Shown: positions 42,032 through 51,139 of the stretch, piece after piece
Layout of the letters: every line of letters starts with the position of its first letter
Position numbering within the stretch: the first letter of the stretch is position 1
Origin: M3007 sp032115775
GTDB taxonomy: Bacteria; Bacteroidota; Bacteroidia; Chitinophagales; Saprospiraceae
Assembly: GCA_032115775.1 (NCBI GenBank)
Contig: JAUMBL010000094.1
Span: 1 to 51,263, forward strand
Length of the DNA stretch: 51,263 nucleotides
Reading direction: 5' to 3'
Translations under genes and position numbers: made by a program
Notes under the pieces: generated by a model
The model's input: the letters and a program-made list of their open reading frames with translations, nothing else
Databases searched by the model: none
What the model was told of the DNA's origin: nothing

Positions 42032-42766
42032 TTACAGTTCTCTTATCCAGATATTCCGGTACTGCACCAGATCGCCGTGGTCTTGCAATTTGAGCGGCGC
42101 TTTACCGTGCGCCTCTACCTTAGGCAGGCCGATATACTCCGTAGTGCCTTTAATTTCTGCGTGATTTTGCACTAAAACGCCATTGTGGATGACGGTAATA
42201 TACCCGGGCGCCGTCTGCAGTCCGTCCGCATTAAAACGCGGCGCGGTGTACAGGATATCGTACGTTTGCCATTCGCCGGGCGGGCGGCAGGCATTCACTA
42301 GTGGTAGGTGCTGTTTATAAATTGCGGCGGCTTGGCCGTTCGAATACGTTCGATTTTGGTAGCTGTCGAGCACTTGGACTTCATACCGGTTATGGAGGAA
42401 AACGCCCGAATTGCCGCGACCTTGGCCTTCCCCTTTTACGACCGTCGGCGCGGCGAATTCCAGATGCAATTGGCAATCGCCGAACGCGCGGCGGGTCTGG
42501 ATATCGCCGGCGCCGGGTTTGACGGTCATCGCGCCGTCGCTGAGGATCCAGGCGGCCGCTGAACCGTCCTTAGCGCCGACCCACTCCTGCAGGTTGCTGC
42601 CGTTGAAAAGCACGATGGCGTCGGAAGGCGGAGCCGCCGGGGTATTGCCGGGTTGGACGACGCGGGGTTCCGGCGACCACACTTCCGTTGCTTTGGGGTC
42701 GGTGATTTGCGCGAAAGCAGGCGCGGCTGCCAACAGCGTCAGAAATAAAAGGCTTGAATTTTTCAT
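42032..42766 (-). CDS. DUF1080 (3-keto-disaccharide hydrolase-like) secreted protein
   Basis: 244 aa from the ATG at 42766; the upstream extension would overlap the SGNH gene. Signal peptide about 1-20 (SLLFLTLLAAAPAFAQ). DUF1080 concanavalin-like jelly roll: AIVLFNGSNLQEWVGAKDGSAAAW, GRGNSGVFLHNRYEVQVLDS, WQTYDILYTAPRF and the closing YRNIWIREL. Family members bind or cleave (3-keto-)glycosides in the envelope. Coupled by a single base to the C39 exporter and 34 nt downstream of an SGNH hydrolase, an unusual partnership. Confidence 0.92.
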   Translation of the reverse strand: MKNSSLLFLTLLAAAPAFAQITDPKATEVWSPEPRVVQPGNTPAAPPSDAIVLFNGSNLQEWVGAKDGSAAAWILSDGAMTVKPGAGDIQTRRAFGDCQLHLEFAAPTVVKGEGQGRGNSGVFLHNRYEVQVLDSYQNRTYSNGQAAAIYKQHLPLVNACRPPGEWQTYDILYTAPRFNADGLQTAPGYITVIHNGVLVQNHAEIKGTTEYIGLPKVEAHGKAPLKLQDHGDLVQYRNIWIREL

Positions 42767-42800
42767 AACAAAATAAAAAACGGAGGTAACAAGTGTGCGT

Positions 42801-44093
42801 TTATTTTTCTTCCATTTGAAAAGCGGCGTATTGATTGTACCCATTCATCAGCGAAAGATAGAACAATTTTCCCTGAACGGCATAACCTGTTTTTGAATAA
42901 TGTACGGAATCTTTAGACAACAGCCCGAGCGATTTCCAATTTTGCGCCGAGCGGGCGCCCCCGGAGATAGAAAACAGATCCCAGAGCGCCAGATTGTGGT
43001 CGGCTGCAAAGCGGCGAATAATATCGCTGACGGGCTCCATATACGGGTTAAATCCTTTTCCGCGGAGGTAGGAGTCGGCCGGCGTGGTGAGCAGAATCGG
43101 CGTTCCGGGCGCCGCCTGCTGCAATTGCCCGACAAGCGCTTTTATTTGGGCGTACAGGCCTTTGGGGCCGGTGGCGCCCTGCGCTTCGTTCGTTCCCAGC
43201 GAAATAATAATGAGGTCGGGCTGCAGGTTACCGACCTGCAGGGCGAAGTACTGCGCCCTGGCGAAGTCGAGGAATTTTGCGCCATTAACGCCGATGGCGT
43301 GATAAACGACCCCCGACAGTTCATTTTCCAGCGAAATACCGTCCAGCACGAGGCGTTTTTGCGCTTCGGTTTGTTTTTGACATTGGAGGGTGAATTGCGC
43401 GACCGGCCGATCAAAAAAGTAGGTGCAGGAATAGGCGTCTTCGATCAGGGGCCGCCCCTTTTGGTTGGTGAGGTCGTCCAGCAATTCAATAGCGTAGGTC
43501 TCCGGAGATTTCCGGTAAAAAACAGTCGCTTTGGTAAACGGGTTGGTGGCAGCCGTGGCCGTATCGCGCATCCGGACGGTCAGGCGGCTTTCAGGCTTGT
43601 TGGATTCCAGCAAAAAGCCGGAGATGCCGTAAGGCGTCGTTTCGTCCAGGTTGCGTTGGCAATTGGAACTCGACCAGGCGCAGTTGGTTTCCACCAAAAA
43701 ATCACCCGGTCCGTAAACCCCGGCCAGCCGGTAGGGAAAAATCAATCCGCGGCCGGCGTTGCCGAAAGCGTCTTGCAGGCGCAGGCGCACTTCCTGGGTC
43801 ATGAAATTTCCCTGGGTATGCGAATCGCCGATATGCACGACGGTGATGCGCTCGCCGCCGCGCACCCGCTGTTGGTACAGGCGCTCGAAGAAAGGGCGCA
43901 GCGATTCCGGATTTTGTATCTCGTTTTGGTCTTGCAGTAGGAAAGCGTAGCCGATGGTATCCTGGTCGGAGATGCTCACCTGCGGCGGTCGGAATTGCGA
44001 CTGACAGCGGCTGATCGCAAAAATAACAAACAGGACTGCGGCAGCGCTGCGCAATCGGACGGACTTAAACCGGGTTAGAGAAACAGGCGTCAT
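42801..44093 (-). CDS. SGNH/GDSL hydrolase-family protein (1)
   Basis: 430 aa. N-terminal hydrophobic segment (about 17-29) as signal peptide or anchor, followed by SRCQS (Cys but not a good lipobox). SGNH blocks: GDSHTQG with Ser91 (block I), LGTNEA (block III Asn, about 300) and DSVHYS with D395/H398 (block V). FGNAGRGLIFPYRLAG is typical of the Bacteroidota group found with MBOAT acyltransferases. Probably an esterase or acetyltransferase acting on an envelope glycan. Starts 24 nt after the next SGNH gene. Confidence 0.9.
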   Translation of the reverse strand: MTPVSLTRFKSVRLRSAAAVLFVIFAISRCQSQFRPPQVSISDQDTIGYAFLLQDQNEIQNPESLRPFFERLYQQRVRGGERITVVHIGDSHTQGNFMTQEVRLRLQDAFGNAGRGLIFPYRLAGVYGPGDFLVETNCAWSSSNCQRNLDETTPYGISGFLLESNKPESRLTVRMRDTATAATNPFTKATVFYRKSPETYAIELLDDLTNQKGRPLIEDAYSCTYFFDRPVAQFTLQCQKQTEAQKRLVLDGISLENELSGVVYHAIGVNGAKFLDFARAQYFALQVGNLQPDLIIISLGTNEAQGATGPKGLYAQIKALVGQLQQAAPGTPILLTTPADSYLRGKGFNPYMEPVSDIIRRFAADHNLALWDLFSISGGARSAQNWKSLGLLSKDSVHYSKTGYAVQGKLFYLSLMNGYNQYAAFQMEEK

Positions 44094-44117
44094 AGTTGCT
44101 GTCGGTGGCGTGAAAAA

Positions 44118-45527
44118 TCAGTTCGCGTTGCGTTTACGTTCAAGGATGCGGGCTTTTTCTTCCAGCAGGACGCGCGCAAACAGCCGGCTGATCGTGCGCC
44201 CTCCCTCATGCGTAAGATGGGTGAAATCCTTGCTGGCGAGCGCCGGTTTTTCTGCCGCAAAGCGGATCATCGTGCCCGGCCCGCCCATGCCCCGGTATAG
44301 ATCATAAAATAAAAATCCGTATTTCCGCGCCAAATCGCGCTGCATATCCACAATCACCGGGACGGCCGGCAGGGTGCACAGCGTGTCCGCTACTTTACCG
44401 GCTCGGTCGGGCACGCCGACGATCAGAATGGGTCGGTCGGGGAAACAACGCTTCAGGTGCGCAAACGTGCCGTCGAGTTCCCAGCGATACCAATCCACAT
44501 TGTCCAATCCGTTGGTAATCGCATTGAGTCCGAGTTGGACGATCACTAGATCGTAGCCTTGCAAACGGTCGAAGGCCTGCATTATCGCGGGTTCGATCAG
44601 TTTCAATTTCCCGCCGCTATTCCCGCGGACGGAAAAATTATCGAGGTAAAAACCGGGGCCGTCTTCCAGCGATGCGCCGTAGAGTACCCAGCCGCCCGGA
44701 TTGGGAAACTGCAGCTCGATGGTGCGCATGTCGGAGCGCTTGATTTCCAACACGCCCGGCACGCCCGGCGACACCGGTGTCGGTTGGGCGAACAGGGTAT
44801 CGCGGCCGTTAACAGCATACCAAAAAGAAGCCAGGCTGTCGCCGCCATAGAAAAGTCGGAACTGCGACCAGGATTTGGTGTGGCGAAAAGCGCTCGCGCC
44901 TTGGTACTGGATTCTGGCGTTTGCTCCGGGCGTGTAGGCAAATCCGTTGATGCCGTAAGCAGGGTGTTCCGGAGTTTTTCGGACGATGGAGTAGGTTGTC
45001 CAGCCCGCATATTCGTGTTGCAGGGTACGTTTAAATCGGGCGACCTCTGAGGTAATCGGCACAAATCCCACGCCCTGACCGCCCCAGAGCGTCTGAAGCG
45101 TATCCCGCAGATCGCCGAGCACAATATCGCCCTCTACAAAGGAATCGCCGAAAAAAGCGACCCGCACCCGGCGTTTGTGGGCGCGGATGGAGTCCGTGGC
45201 CGCAAAAAAAGCGGCCAAACCTTGCCGATCCCGGGAGTAATCTTCCAATATTTGACCAAACAAAAGCGAATCTACCGGCGGTAAGATATACTCGGACGAA
45301 ACGTCGTCTGCATCCGGCGGCAGGACGATCTCCAGGGTATCCGGTACCGGAAGCGTATCGGGCGGCGGCGAGGGCGGCGGGAGTGGCCTCCGGATATCGC
45401 CGAAGATATCCATGGTTCGGAGCGTGAACCCACCCACTCGGATTCCTTCCGGCAGGAACCCCAGGGCGGTTGTCAGCAGCGCGACCAAGATCGTAAGCCA
45501 GAGCGTTTGGCCGAGGTAATTTTTCAT
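44118..45527 (-). CDS. SGNH/GDSL hydrolase-family protein (2), membrane-anchored
   Basis: 469 aa from the ATG at 45527. One N-terminal membrane helix (about 8-25), then a Pro-rich linker (RRPLPPPSPPPDTLPVPDT, about 46-64) reaching into the periplasm. SGNH blocks: FFGDSFVEGD with Ser129, QLGLNAI (Asn) and DFTHLTHEG with D434/H437. It shares block layout with the next gene but is clearly diverged. First gene of the five-gene minus-strand operon ending with hlyD; divergent from acs across 100 nt. Confidence 0.9.
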   Translation of the reverse strand: MKNYLGQTLWLTILVALLTTALGFLPEGIRVGGFTLRTMDIFGDIRRPLPPPSPPPDTLPVPDTLEIVLPPDADDVSSEYILPPVDSLLFGQILEDYSRDRQGLAAFFAATDSIRAHKRRVRVAFFGDSFVEGDIVLGDLRDTLQTLWGGQGVGFVPITSEVARFKRTLQHEYAGWTTYSIVRKTPEHPAYGINGFAYTPGANARIQYQGASAFRHTKSWSQFRLFYGGDSLASFWYAVNGRDTLFAQPTPVSPGVPGVLEIKRSDMRTIELQFPNPGGWVLYGASLEDGPGFYLDNFSVRGNSGGKLKLIEPAIMQAFDRLQGYDLVIVQLGLNAITNGLDNVDWYRWELDGTFAHLKRCFPDRPILIVGVPDRAGKVADTLCTLPAVPVIVDMQRDLARKYGFLFYDLYRGMGGPGTMIRFAAEKPALASKDFTHLTHEGGRTISRLFARVLLEEKARILERKRNAN

Positions 45528-45601
45528 ACGCTGCAAAGATACGGATTTGTTCAAAGGCTTGGACGCGCCGGTAAAAGTCTGCATTTACATTCAGGAACTC
45601 G

Positions 45602-45609
45602 TATATTTG
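45602..45609 (+). promoter_or_regulatory. Promoter of acs
   Basis: TATATTTG (TAnnTTTG), with TCTG (45578-45581) 20 nt upstream as a one-mismatch −33 element. The start codon is 18 nt downstream. Confidence 0.6.
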
Positions 45610-45627
45610 TTATCTAATTCACAACGC

Positions 45628-47529
45628 ATGCTTACGCAAATCACATCTTTAGAAGAATACCGCCGGATTTATGCCGAAAGTGTAGCGGATCCGGAGGCAT
45701 TTTGGGCTCGACAGGCCGAAACTTTTCAATGGCGCAAACCTTGGCATAAGGTGCTTCAATGGAATTTCCGGGCGCCGCGCGTGGAATGGTTTGTGGGCGG
45801 CCGGTTGAATATTACCGAAAATTGTCTGGATCGGCACCTAGCAACTCAGCCCGAGCAGATCGCTTTGATCTGGGAGCCGAACGATCCCGCTGCAAGACCC
45901 AGGAAATATACTTATCGCCGCTTGCACGGTCTGGTGTGTCAGTTTGCCAATGCGTTGCGCGCCCAGGGGGTTCGGAAAGGTGATCGCGTATGCCTGTACA
46001 TGCCCATGACGCCCGAGTTGGCCATTGCCGTGCTGGCCTGCGCCCGGATCGGCGCCGTCCATTCCGTGGTGTTTGCCGGTTTCAGCGCCGTGGCTTTGGC
46101 AGACCGGATCAAGGACGCCGCGGCGAGCATCGTGATTACCGCGGACTATAATGCGCGCGGTGCTAAAAACATACCGGTCAAGCAAGTCGTGGACGAGGCG
46201 CTCGCGCTCGGCTGCGACAGCGTGCGCGCGGTGATCGTACACCGGAATACCGGCGAGGAGGTCGCCATGGCGGAAGGCCGTGATATCTGGTGGCACGATT
46301 TTGTGAAGGGGCGGCGCAAGTCCGGCAAGGCGACAGCGGTACGCAGTGAGGAGATGCTTTTCATCCTGTACACTTCCGGCTCTACGGGCAAGCCCAAAGG
46401 CGTGGTGCATACCCACGGGGGCTATATGGTTTATACGGAGTTTACGTTCCGGCAGGTTTTTCAGTACGAGCCTGGCGATGTTTATTGGTGTACCGCGGAT
46501 ATAGGCTGGATTACCGGGCATAGTTACCTGCTTTACGGCCCCCTGTTGGCCGGCGCCACGACGCTGATGTTCGAGGGCGTGCCGACTTACCCAGATCCGG
46601 GACGTTTTTGGGATGTGATCCAGCGCCACAAGGTTCAAATTTTCTACACTGCGCCCACGGTAATCCGCGCGCTCATGGCAGCCGGCGATCCGTGGATTAA
46701 AGATCGGCGGCTGAACAGCCTGCGGGTGTTGGGTACCGTGGGCGAACCGATCAACGAGGAGGCTTGGCACTGGTACAACGAGCGCGTCGGTAAAAAACGC
46801 TGTCCGATCGTAGATACCTGGTGGCAAACCGAGACGGGCGGCATCCTGATTTCGCCCCTCGCCGGTATCACCCCGCTGAAACCCTGCTACGCTACCCTAC
46901 CCTTGCCGGGTATCCAGCCGTGTCTGGTGGACGCCAACGGCCGGGAATTGACGGGAAACAACGTAGAGGGCATGCTGTGCATGAAGTTCCCCTGGCCGTC
47001 CATGATCCGCACCACGTACGGCGATCACGAACGTTGTCGGCAGACCTATTTTGCTACGTTCCGGAACCTATATTTCACCGGCGACGGCGCCCGCCGGGAT
47101 GCCGATGGATATTACCGGATCATCGGCCGGGTGGACGATGTGCTCAACGTTTCCGGACACCGCATCGGCACGGCCGAGGTAGAAGACGCCATCAACAAGA
47201 CGCCCCACGTGGTGGAGTCTGCCGTCGTAGGGTATCCGCATCCCATCAAAGGGCAAGGCATCTATGCTTTTGTTATTTCGGACGATCCGGTTGCTGCCGC
47301 TGCGGCCTTGTTCAAGCATTCCATCCTCGATACGGTCGTGCGCGAAATCGGGTCGATTGCCAAACCGGACAAGATTCAGATTGTCCCGGGCCTTCCGAAA
47401 ACGCGTTCCGGCAAAATCATGCGGCGCATTTTGCGCAAAATTGCCGAGGGCGACACCGATAACCTGGGCGATATCACCACGCTGTTAAATCCGGAAGTGG
47501 TGGTAGAGATCAAATTGGGCGCCGAATAA
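45628..47529 (+). CDS. acs: Acetyl-CoA synthetase
   Basis: 633 aa from the ATG at 45628; the upstream extension is antisense to the SGNH gene. ANL-superfamily motifs: FILYTSGSTGKPKGV (about 248-262), DTWWQTETGG (about 396-405), YFTGDGARRDADGYYRIIGRVDDVLNVSGHR and the C-terminal SGKIMRR lysine that is acetylated to regulate Acs in other bacteria. It activates acetate with ATP and CoA. Full family length and single gene with its own promoter. Confidence 0.97.
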   Translation: MLTQITSLEEYRRIYAESVADPEAFWARQAETFQWRKPWHKVLQWNFRAPRVEWFVGGRLNITENCLDRHLATQPEQIALIWEPNDPAARPRKYTYRRLHGLVCQFANALRAQGVRKGDRVCLYMPMTPELAIAVLACARIGAVHSVVFAGFSAVALADRIKDAAASIVITADYNARGAKNIPVKQVVDEALALGCDSVRAVIVHRNTGEEVAMAEGRDIWWHDFVKGRRKSGKATAVRSEEMLFILYTSGSTGKPKGVVHTHGGYMVYTEFTFRQVFQYEPGDVYWCTADIGWITGHSYLLYGPLLAGATTLMFEGVPTYPDPGRFWDVIQRHKVQIFYTAPTVIRALMAAGDPWIKDRRLNSLRVLGTVGEPINEEAWHWYNERVGKKRCPIVDTWWQTETGGILISPLAGITPLKPCYATLPLPGIQPCLVDANGRELTGNNVEGMLCMKFPWPSMIRTTYGDHERCRQTYFATFRNLYFTGDGARRDADGYYRIIGRVDDVLNVSGHRIGTAEVEDAINKTPHVVESAVVGYPHPIKGQGIYAFVISDDPVAAAAALFKHSILDTVVREIGSIAKPDKIQIVPGLPKTRSGKIMRRILRKIAEGDTDNLGDITTLLNPEVVVEIKLGAE

Positions 47530-47649
47530 ACGCACGTTTAATCTTAACCGTTTCAGGCGGAAACAGGCGACGTACACCGCAGCACATGTTAGAGATTTGC
47601 TTACCGGATTGCAAAAACGGCAGTAAATCCCCGCCATGCACTTATAAAA

Positions 47650-49233
47650 TCATCCATGTTCCACGTGCACAAAATCCGCCTCTTCCCGGAGATATTTATC
47701 CCGGAATCCTTTCAAGGTCAGTTCGATATTTTTTGTTTTCGACTGCGTCTGCTGGAACTCCCTAATCAGTTCCAACACATCGTAATCAATATAACTTGTT
47801 TTTGAAGCGTCAATAAGGACGCGGCTATTTTCGGGCAGATGATCCAGGGTTAACTTGATGGCGGCCTTGTTTAGGAAGGAGACCTCCTGCGCAAGTTCGA
47901 TCCGGATAAGGTCGCCCTGATTGTATTGTTCGCGGTGGAAAAAATAAGCGGTTTTCATATTGCCACGCAGGATAGCAAAAACGCTCGCTGCCAGGCCGAT
48001 CAGTACGCCGGAAAGCAAATCGGTGAACACAACGGCCAGTACGGTGATAACAAATGGCCACCACTGGTATTTCCCATTGGCCCACATTTCCTTAAAAACA
48101 GAGATTTTTGCCAGTTTATATCCCACCAGAATCAGCACGGCGGCCAAAGAAGCGAGCGGTATTTGATTCAATAGCCCGGGGATTGCCAGTACGCAGATCA
48201 GCAGTAATGCACCGTGTAAAATAGCGGCCAACTTGGTGCGGGCGCCGGCGTCCAGATTGGCCGAGCTGCGGACGATCACCGAGGTAATCGGCAGGCCGCC
48301 GATCAGGGCAGACAAAATATTACCGACACCTTGCGCCCGGAGCTCCCGGTTGGTGTCGGTGCTGCGCCGGAGCGGGTCAATTTTATCAATGGCTTCGATG
48401 CACAGCAAGGTTTCAATCGAGGCGACTGCGCAGATTGTCGCGGCGGTAGAAAATATCTTCGAATTTTGCCACTGACTGAAATCAGGTGCACGGAACAGCG
48501 CAAAAAATTCGGAGGCGCCGGATGCAACCGGAATATTTACTAAGTGCTCTCTGTTAATCACCCACGGCTCGCCTAAACCGGCAAATAAAGCGTTCAATCC
48601 GATACTTGCGGCCACGGCAGCCAGGGCGCCCGGTATCGGGCCAACCCATTTTTTGACGGCGGGTTTGGTCCACAAAATCATAATTCCCAACGATAATAGC
48701 GCCACAAGCGTGGCGCCCGGGTGGATATAATCCGTAAGCGTGTGCCAGATTGCGGTGAAGGTATTGTCGCCGTCGGATTGTAGAAACGCCTCATCGCCTT
48801 CCACATCCCGGTCGTATCCCAAGGCATGCGGAATCTGTTTCAAAATAATGATAATCCCGATTCCGGTTAACATGCCCTTGATCACATTCGAGGGGATATA
48901 ATTTGCGACTGAGCCTGCCCGCACAAATCCCAGTACCAGTTGCAGCACGCCGGCCAGCAAGGCTGCCAACAGAAAGGTTTCATAAGAGCCGAGTTGTTGA
49001 ATTGCTACGAGTACCACGGCCGTCAGACCGGCAGCCGGGCCACTCACACTGGTATGGGAGTTGCTAAGCGCTCCCACAACCAAGCCGCCGACAACCCCGG
49101 CAATCATGCCGGAAAAAAGTGGCGCGCCGGAGGCCAGCGCAATACCCAGGCAAAGCGGCAGGGCAATCAAAAATACCACTAGGCCGGCGGAAATATCGAA
49201 TTTCAGATTTTCCTTGAATAGGTTCTGTTTCAT
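47650..49233 (-). CDS. SulP-family anion transporter with STAS domain
   Basis: 527 aa from the ATG at 49233. About 12 membrane segments (FDISAGLVVFLIALPLCLGIALASGAP at the start; SHTSVSGPAAGLTAVV; LCIEAIDKIDPLRRSTDTNRELRAQGVGNILSALIGGLPITSVIVRSSANLDAGARTKLAAI as the SulP signature region), then a STAS domain (about 420-527, SRVLIDASKTSYIDYDVLELI). SulP carriers move sulfate or bicarbonate. The signature-region form resembles the bicarbonate/carbonic-anhydrase-linked subgroup, but no carbonic anhydrase gene is present here, so substrate is open. Confidence 0.93.
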   Translation of the reverse strand: MKQNLFKENLKFDISAGLVVFLIALPLCLGIALASGAPLFSGMIAGVVGGLVVGALSNSHTSVSGPAAGLTAVVLVAIQQLGSYETFLLAALLAGVLQLVLGFVRAGSVANYIPSNVIKGMLTGIGIIIILKQIPHALGYDRDVEGDEAFLQSDGDNTFTAIWHTLTDYIHPGATLVALLSLGIMILWTKPAVKKWVGPIPGALAAVAASIGLNALFAGLGEPWVINREHLVNIPVASGASEFFALFRAPDFSQWQNSKIFSTAATICAVASIETLLCIEAIDKIDPLRRSTDTNRELRAQGVGNILSALIGGLPITSVIVRSSANLDAGARTKLAAILHGALLLICVLAIPGLLNQIPLASLAAVLILVGYKLAKISVFKEMWANGKYQWWPFVITVLAVVFTDLLSGVLIGLAASVFAILRGNMKTAYFFHREQYNQGDLIRIELAQEVSFLNKAAIKLTLDHLPENSRVLIDASKTSYIDYDVLELIREFQQTQSKTKNIELTLKGFRDKYLREEADFVHVEHG

Positions 49234-49267
49234 TGAACTTAATTTGATGATGACCGCACAGCCGTTT

Positions 49268-49430
49268 AGAGCATGTTTGGAATTTTCTCGCCGAGTCAAA
49301 AATGGTTCATTTTTCGCCATTTTTCACCTTTTTGAAGGCACGTAGCCCTGGCTATGCTCCTTCAAAAAGGCAAAAACTGACAAAAAATGCCCCTATTTTT
49401 GCCTTCGGCAGAAAATTCCAACCATGCTCT
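49268..49430. repeat. 163-bp near-palindrome (third repeat type)
   Basis: Outer arms: AGAGCATG-t-TTGGAATTTTCT (49268-49288) pairs with 49410-49430 with one mismatch. Inner arms: CCTTTTTGAAGG (49327-49338) pairs with CCTTCAAAAAGG (49359-49370), enclosing CGTAGC/GCTATG. T- and A-tracts in between also face each other. The whole element folds as one long hairpin. Termini are unrelated to family 2. Confidence 0.88.
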
Positions 49431-49498
49431 TAGCCGGGCGGTATAGTAGATGAGAGGAAGTAAAAAAAGGGATTACGGGCACCCCAAGCGCCAGATCG

Positions 49499-49834
49499 TT
49501 ACGCTGCATTGCATACCGCACACTGTTCGGGTGGCGGCGAAAAGATGGCTAAAAAGGTATGCGGCAGGGCGCTCTGGGAGTAATCCGGCGCCTGACCCCG
49601 CCGGGTTTCCATATCGGAAGGAAACACGATGGTTAGAAAAATAGAAATCTGCCAATCTTCGTCGTTTTTTGACGGCTTCGTGTGCCCTTTAAAGTCCTCC
49701 TGCTCCTGCTCCACATCACTGCATGTAAAGATGCAACAAGCACTCGAGTCCAGATAGGGAACTGATAGCTCCAGCCCAAAACCGAGCAACGTGAGGCAAA
49801 AGAGCACAGGATTTAAAAACGAGTATTTCGACAT
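49499..49834 (-). CDS. Small secreted or anchored protein, unknown (uncertain)
   Basis: 111 aa from the ATG at 49834. N-terminal hydrophobic segment (FLNPVLFCLTLLGFGLELSVP) as signal or anchor; then a Cys-rich patch (DSSACCIFTCSDVEQEQEDF) and a second cysteine pair at the C-terminus (EQCAVCNAA). No family recognised. In favour: signal-like N-terminus, plausible amino-acid mix and a near-consensus TTATTTTG box just upstream. Against: no homology that I recognise and the gene stands alone in a repeat-containing spacer. Confidence 0.45.
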   Translation of the reverse strand: MSKYSFLNPVLFCLTLLGFGLELSVPYLDSSACCIFTCSDVEQEQEDFKGHTKPSKNDEDWQISIFLTIVFPSDMETRRGQAPDYSQSALPHTFLAIFSPPPEQCAVCNAA

Positions 49835-49945
49835 ATTTGGCAAAATAACGAAGAAATAGCCATAAAGATGTGTCCTTTGTTGTTATTTTTTTATAAATGC
49901 TCAACCCCACAGATTGATACCTCCGTATATTTAACCGCAGTAAAA

Positions 49946-49953
49946 TACTTTTG
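49946..49953 (+). promoter_or_regulatory. Candidate −7 box for the MDR oxidoreductase
   Basis: TACTTTTG, exact TAnnTTTG, 45 nt before the start codon; −33 element not clear. Confidence 0.5.
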
Positions 49954-49998
49954 GTAACTTCGCATCTACAAAATTTGTCACACTAAATAATACGAACC

Positions 49999-50973
49999 AT
50001 GCGTGCACTGATGCTGGAAGCGCTCCACCAACCCCTGGCTTTCCAACAAACGATTGTGCCGACTCCCGGCCCCGACGAAGAACTGGTTGCCCTGCACGCC
50101 GCAGCCTTGAATCACCGCGACGTCTATATCCAACAGGGGTTGTATGCCGGCATTCAAACGCCGGTGATCCTAGGCAGCGACGGCGCTGGCGTGTGTAAAG
50201 GCCGGGAAGTGGTCATCTGTCCGGGGCTTTATTGGGGTAATGATCCGAGGGTACAGAGCAAGGATTTTCAGGTGCTGGGTATGCCCTCCAATGGCACTTT
50301 CGCCGAATTCGTGTGCGTCCCGAGCGAAAACGTACATCCCAAGCCGGCGCACCTGGACTGGGCAGCAGCAGCAGCCCTGCCCCTTGCCGGCCTGACCGCC
50401 TGGCGCTTGCTATTTACGCGCTGCCGGCTCCAGGCAGGCGAACGCGTACTCATCACCGGCATCGGAGGCGGCGTCGCGCTCCTAGGGCTGCAACTCGCAC
50501 ACGCCGCCGGCGCGGAGGTATGGATCACCAGCGGATCCGATGAAAAAATTATCCGGGCAGCCGGTCTGGGCGCGGCCGGCGGCGCAAATTACCGGGAGGC
50601 CGGCTGGGACAAACAGCTCAAGGACAAGGCAAAAGGCTTTGACCTCATCATGGATTCGGCGGGCGGCGACGGATTTGCCGCCCTCGTCGGCTTGTGCAAT
50701 CCCGGCGCCCGAATAGGGATTTACGGCGGATCGCTGGGAAAAATTGGTGGGCTCAGTCCGCAAATTGTATTCTGGAAACAAATCAATATCCTGGGTTCTT
50801 CCATGGGAACGAACGAAGAGTTCGCCGATATGCTGGCGTTCGTCGTCCGCCATCGAATCGTCCCGGTAGTTGATACCTCGTACGAACTTGCCGACGGCAA
50901 CGCGGCCCTGGAACGTATGCGCCGCGGCGATCAATTCGGCAAGATAATCCTCCAAATCGCGCGCATGAAATAA
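49999..50973 (+). CDS. Zinc-independent medium-chain dehydrogenase / quinone oxidoreductase-like
   Basis: 324 aa MDR protein. GroES-like N-terminus (ALNHRDVYIQQGLYAG, VILGSDGAGVC), then a Rossmann domain with LITGIGGGVALLGLQLAHAAGAEVWITSGSDEK and the catalytic-domain end LGSSMGTNEEFADML. The cysteine lobe of zinc alcohol dehydrogenases is absent, so it should be an NAD(P)H-dependent quinone or enal/enone reductase. Single gene; a family-2 repeat follows 12 nt after the stop. Confidence 0.9.
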   Translation: MRALMLEALHQPLAFQQTIVPTPGPDEELVALHAAALNHRDVYIQQGLYAGIQTPVILGSDGAGVCKGREVVICPGLYWGNDPRVQSKDFQVLGMPSNGTFAEFVCVPSENVHPKPAHLDWAAAAALPLAGLTAWRLLFTRCRLQAGERVLITGIGGGVALLGLQLAHAAGAEVWITSGSDEKIIRAAGLGAAGGANYREAGWDKQLKDKAKGFDLIMDSAGGDGFAALVGLCNPGARIGIYGGSLGKIGGLSPQIVFWKQINILGSSMGTNEEFADMLAFVVRHRIVPVVDTSYELADGNAALERMRRGDQFGKIILQIARMK

Positions 50974-50984
50974 GAAGCGTCACG

Positions 50985-51079
50985 ATTTAGCCGGCTCGCC
51001 GGTCGGTCTAAAAAGTCGCTTCGTCTGGCAAAAATGAATCCTTTTTTGACTCAGACGCGAACAGGCTAAGTGGTTACTA
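50985..51079. repeat. Palindromic repeat family 2, inverted copy
   Basis: TTTAGCCGGCTCGC (from 50986) and GACTCAGACGCGAACAGGCTAAGTGGTTACT (51048-51078) are the family-2 ends in opposite orientation to the copies at 4.6 and 5.4 kb. About 95 bp, with a shortened interior. Confidence 0.8.
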
Positions 51080-51139
51080 AATGCGCACCGCCGGGCGCAC
51101 TCCTCGGACACGCTCGACGTCGCGGTTCATACAGCCGTC

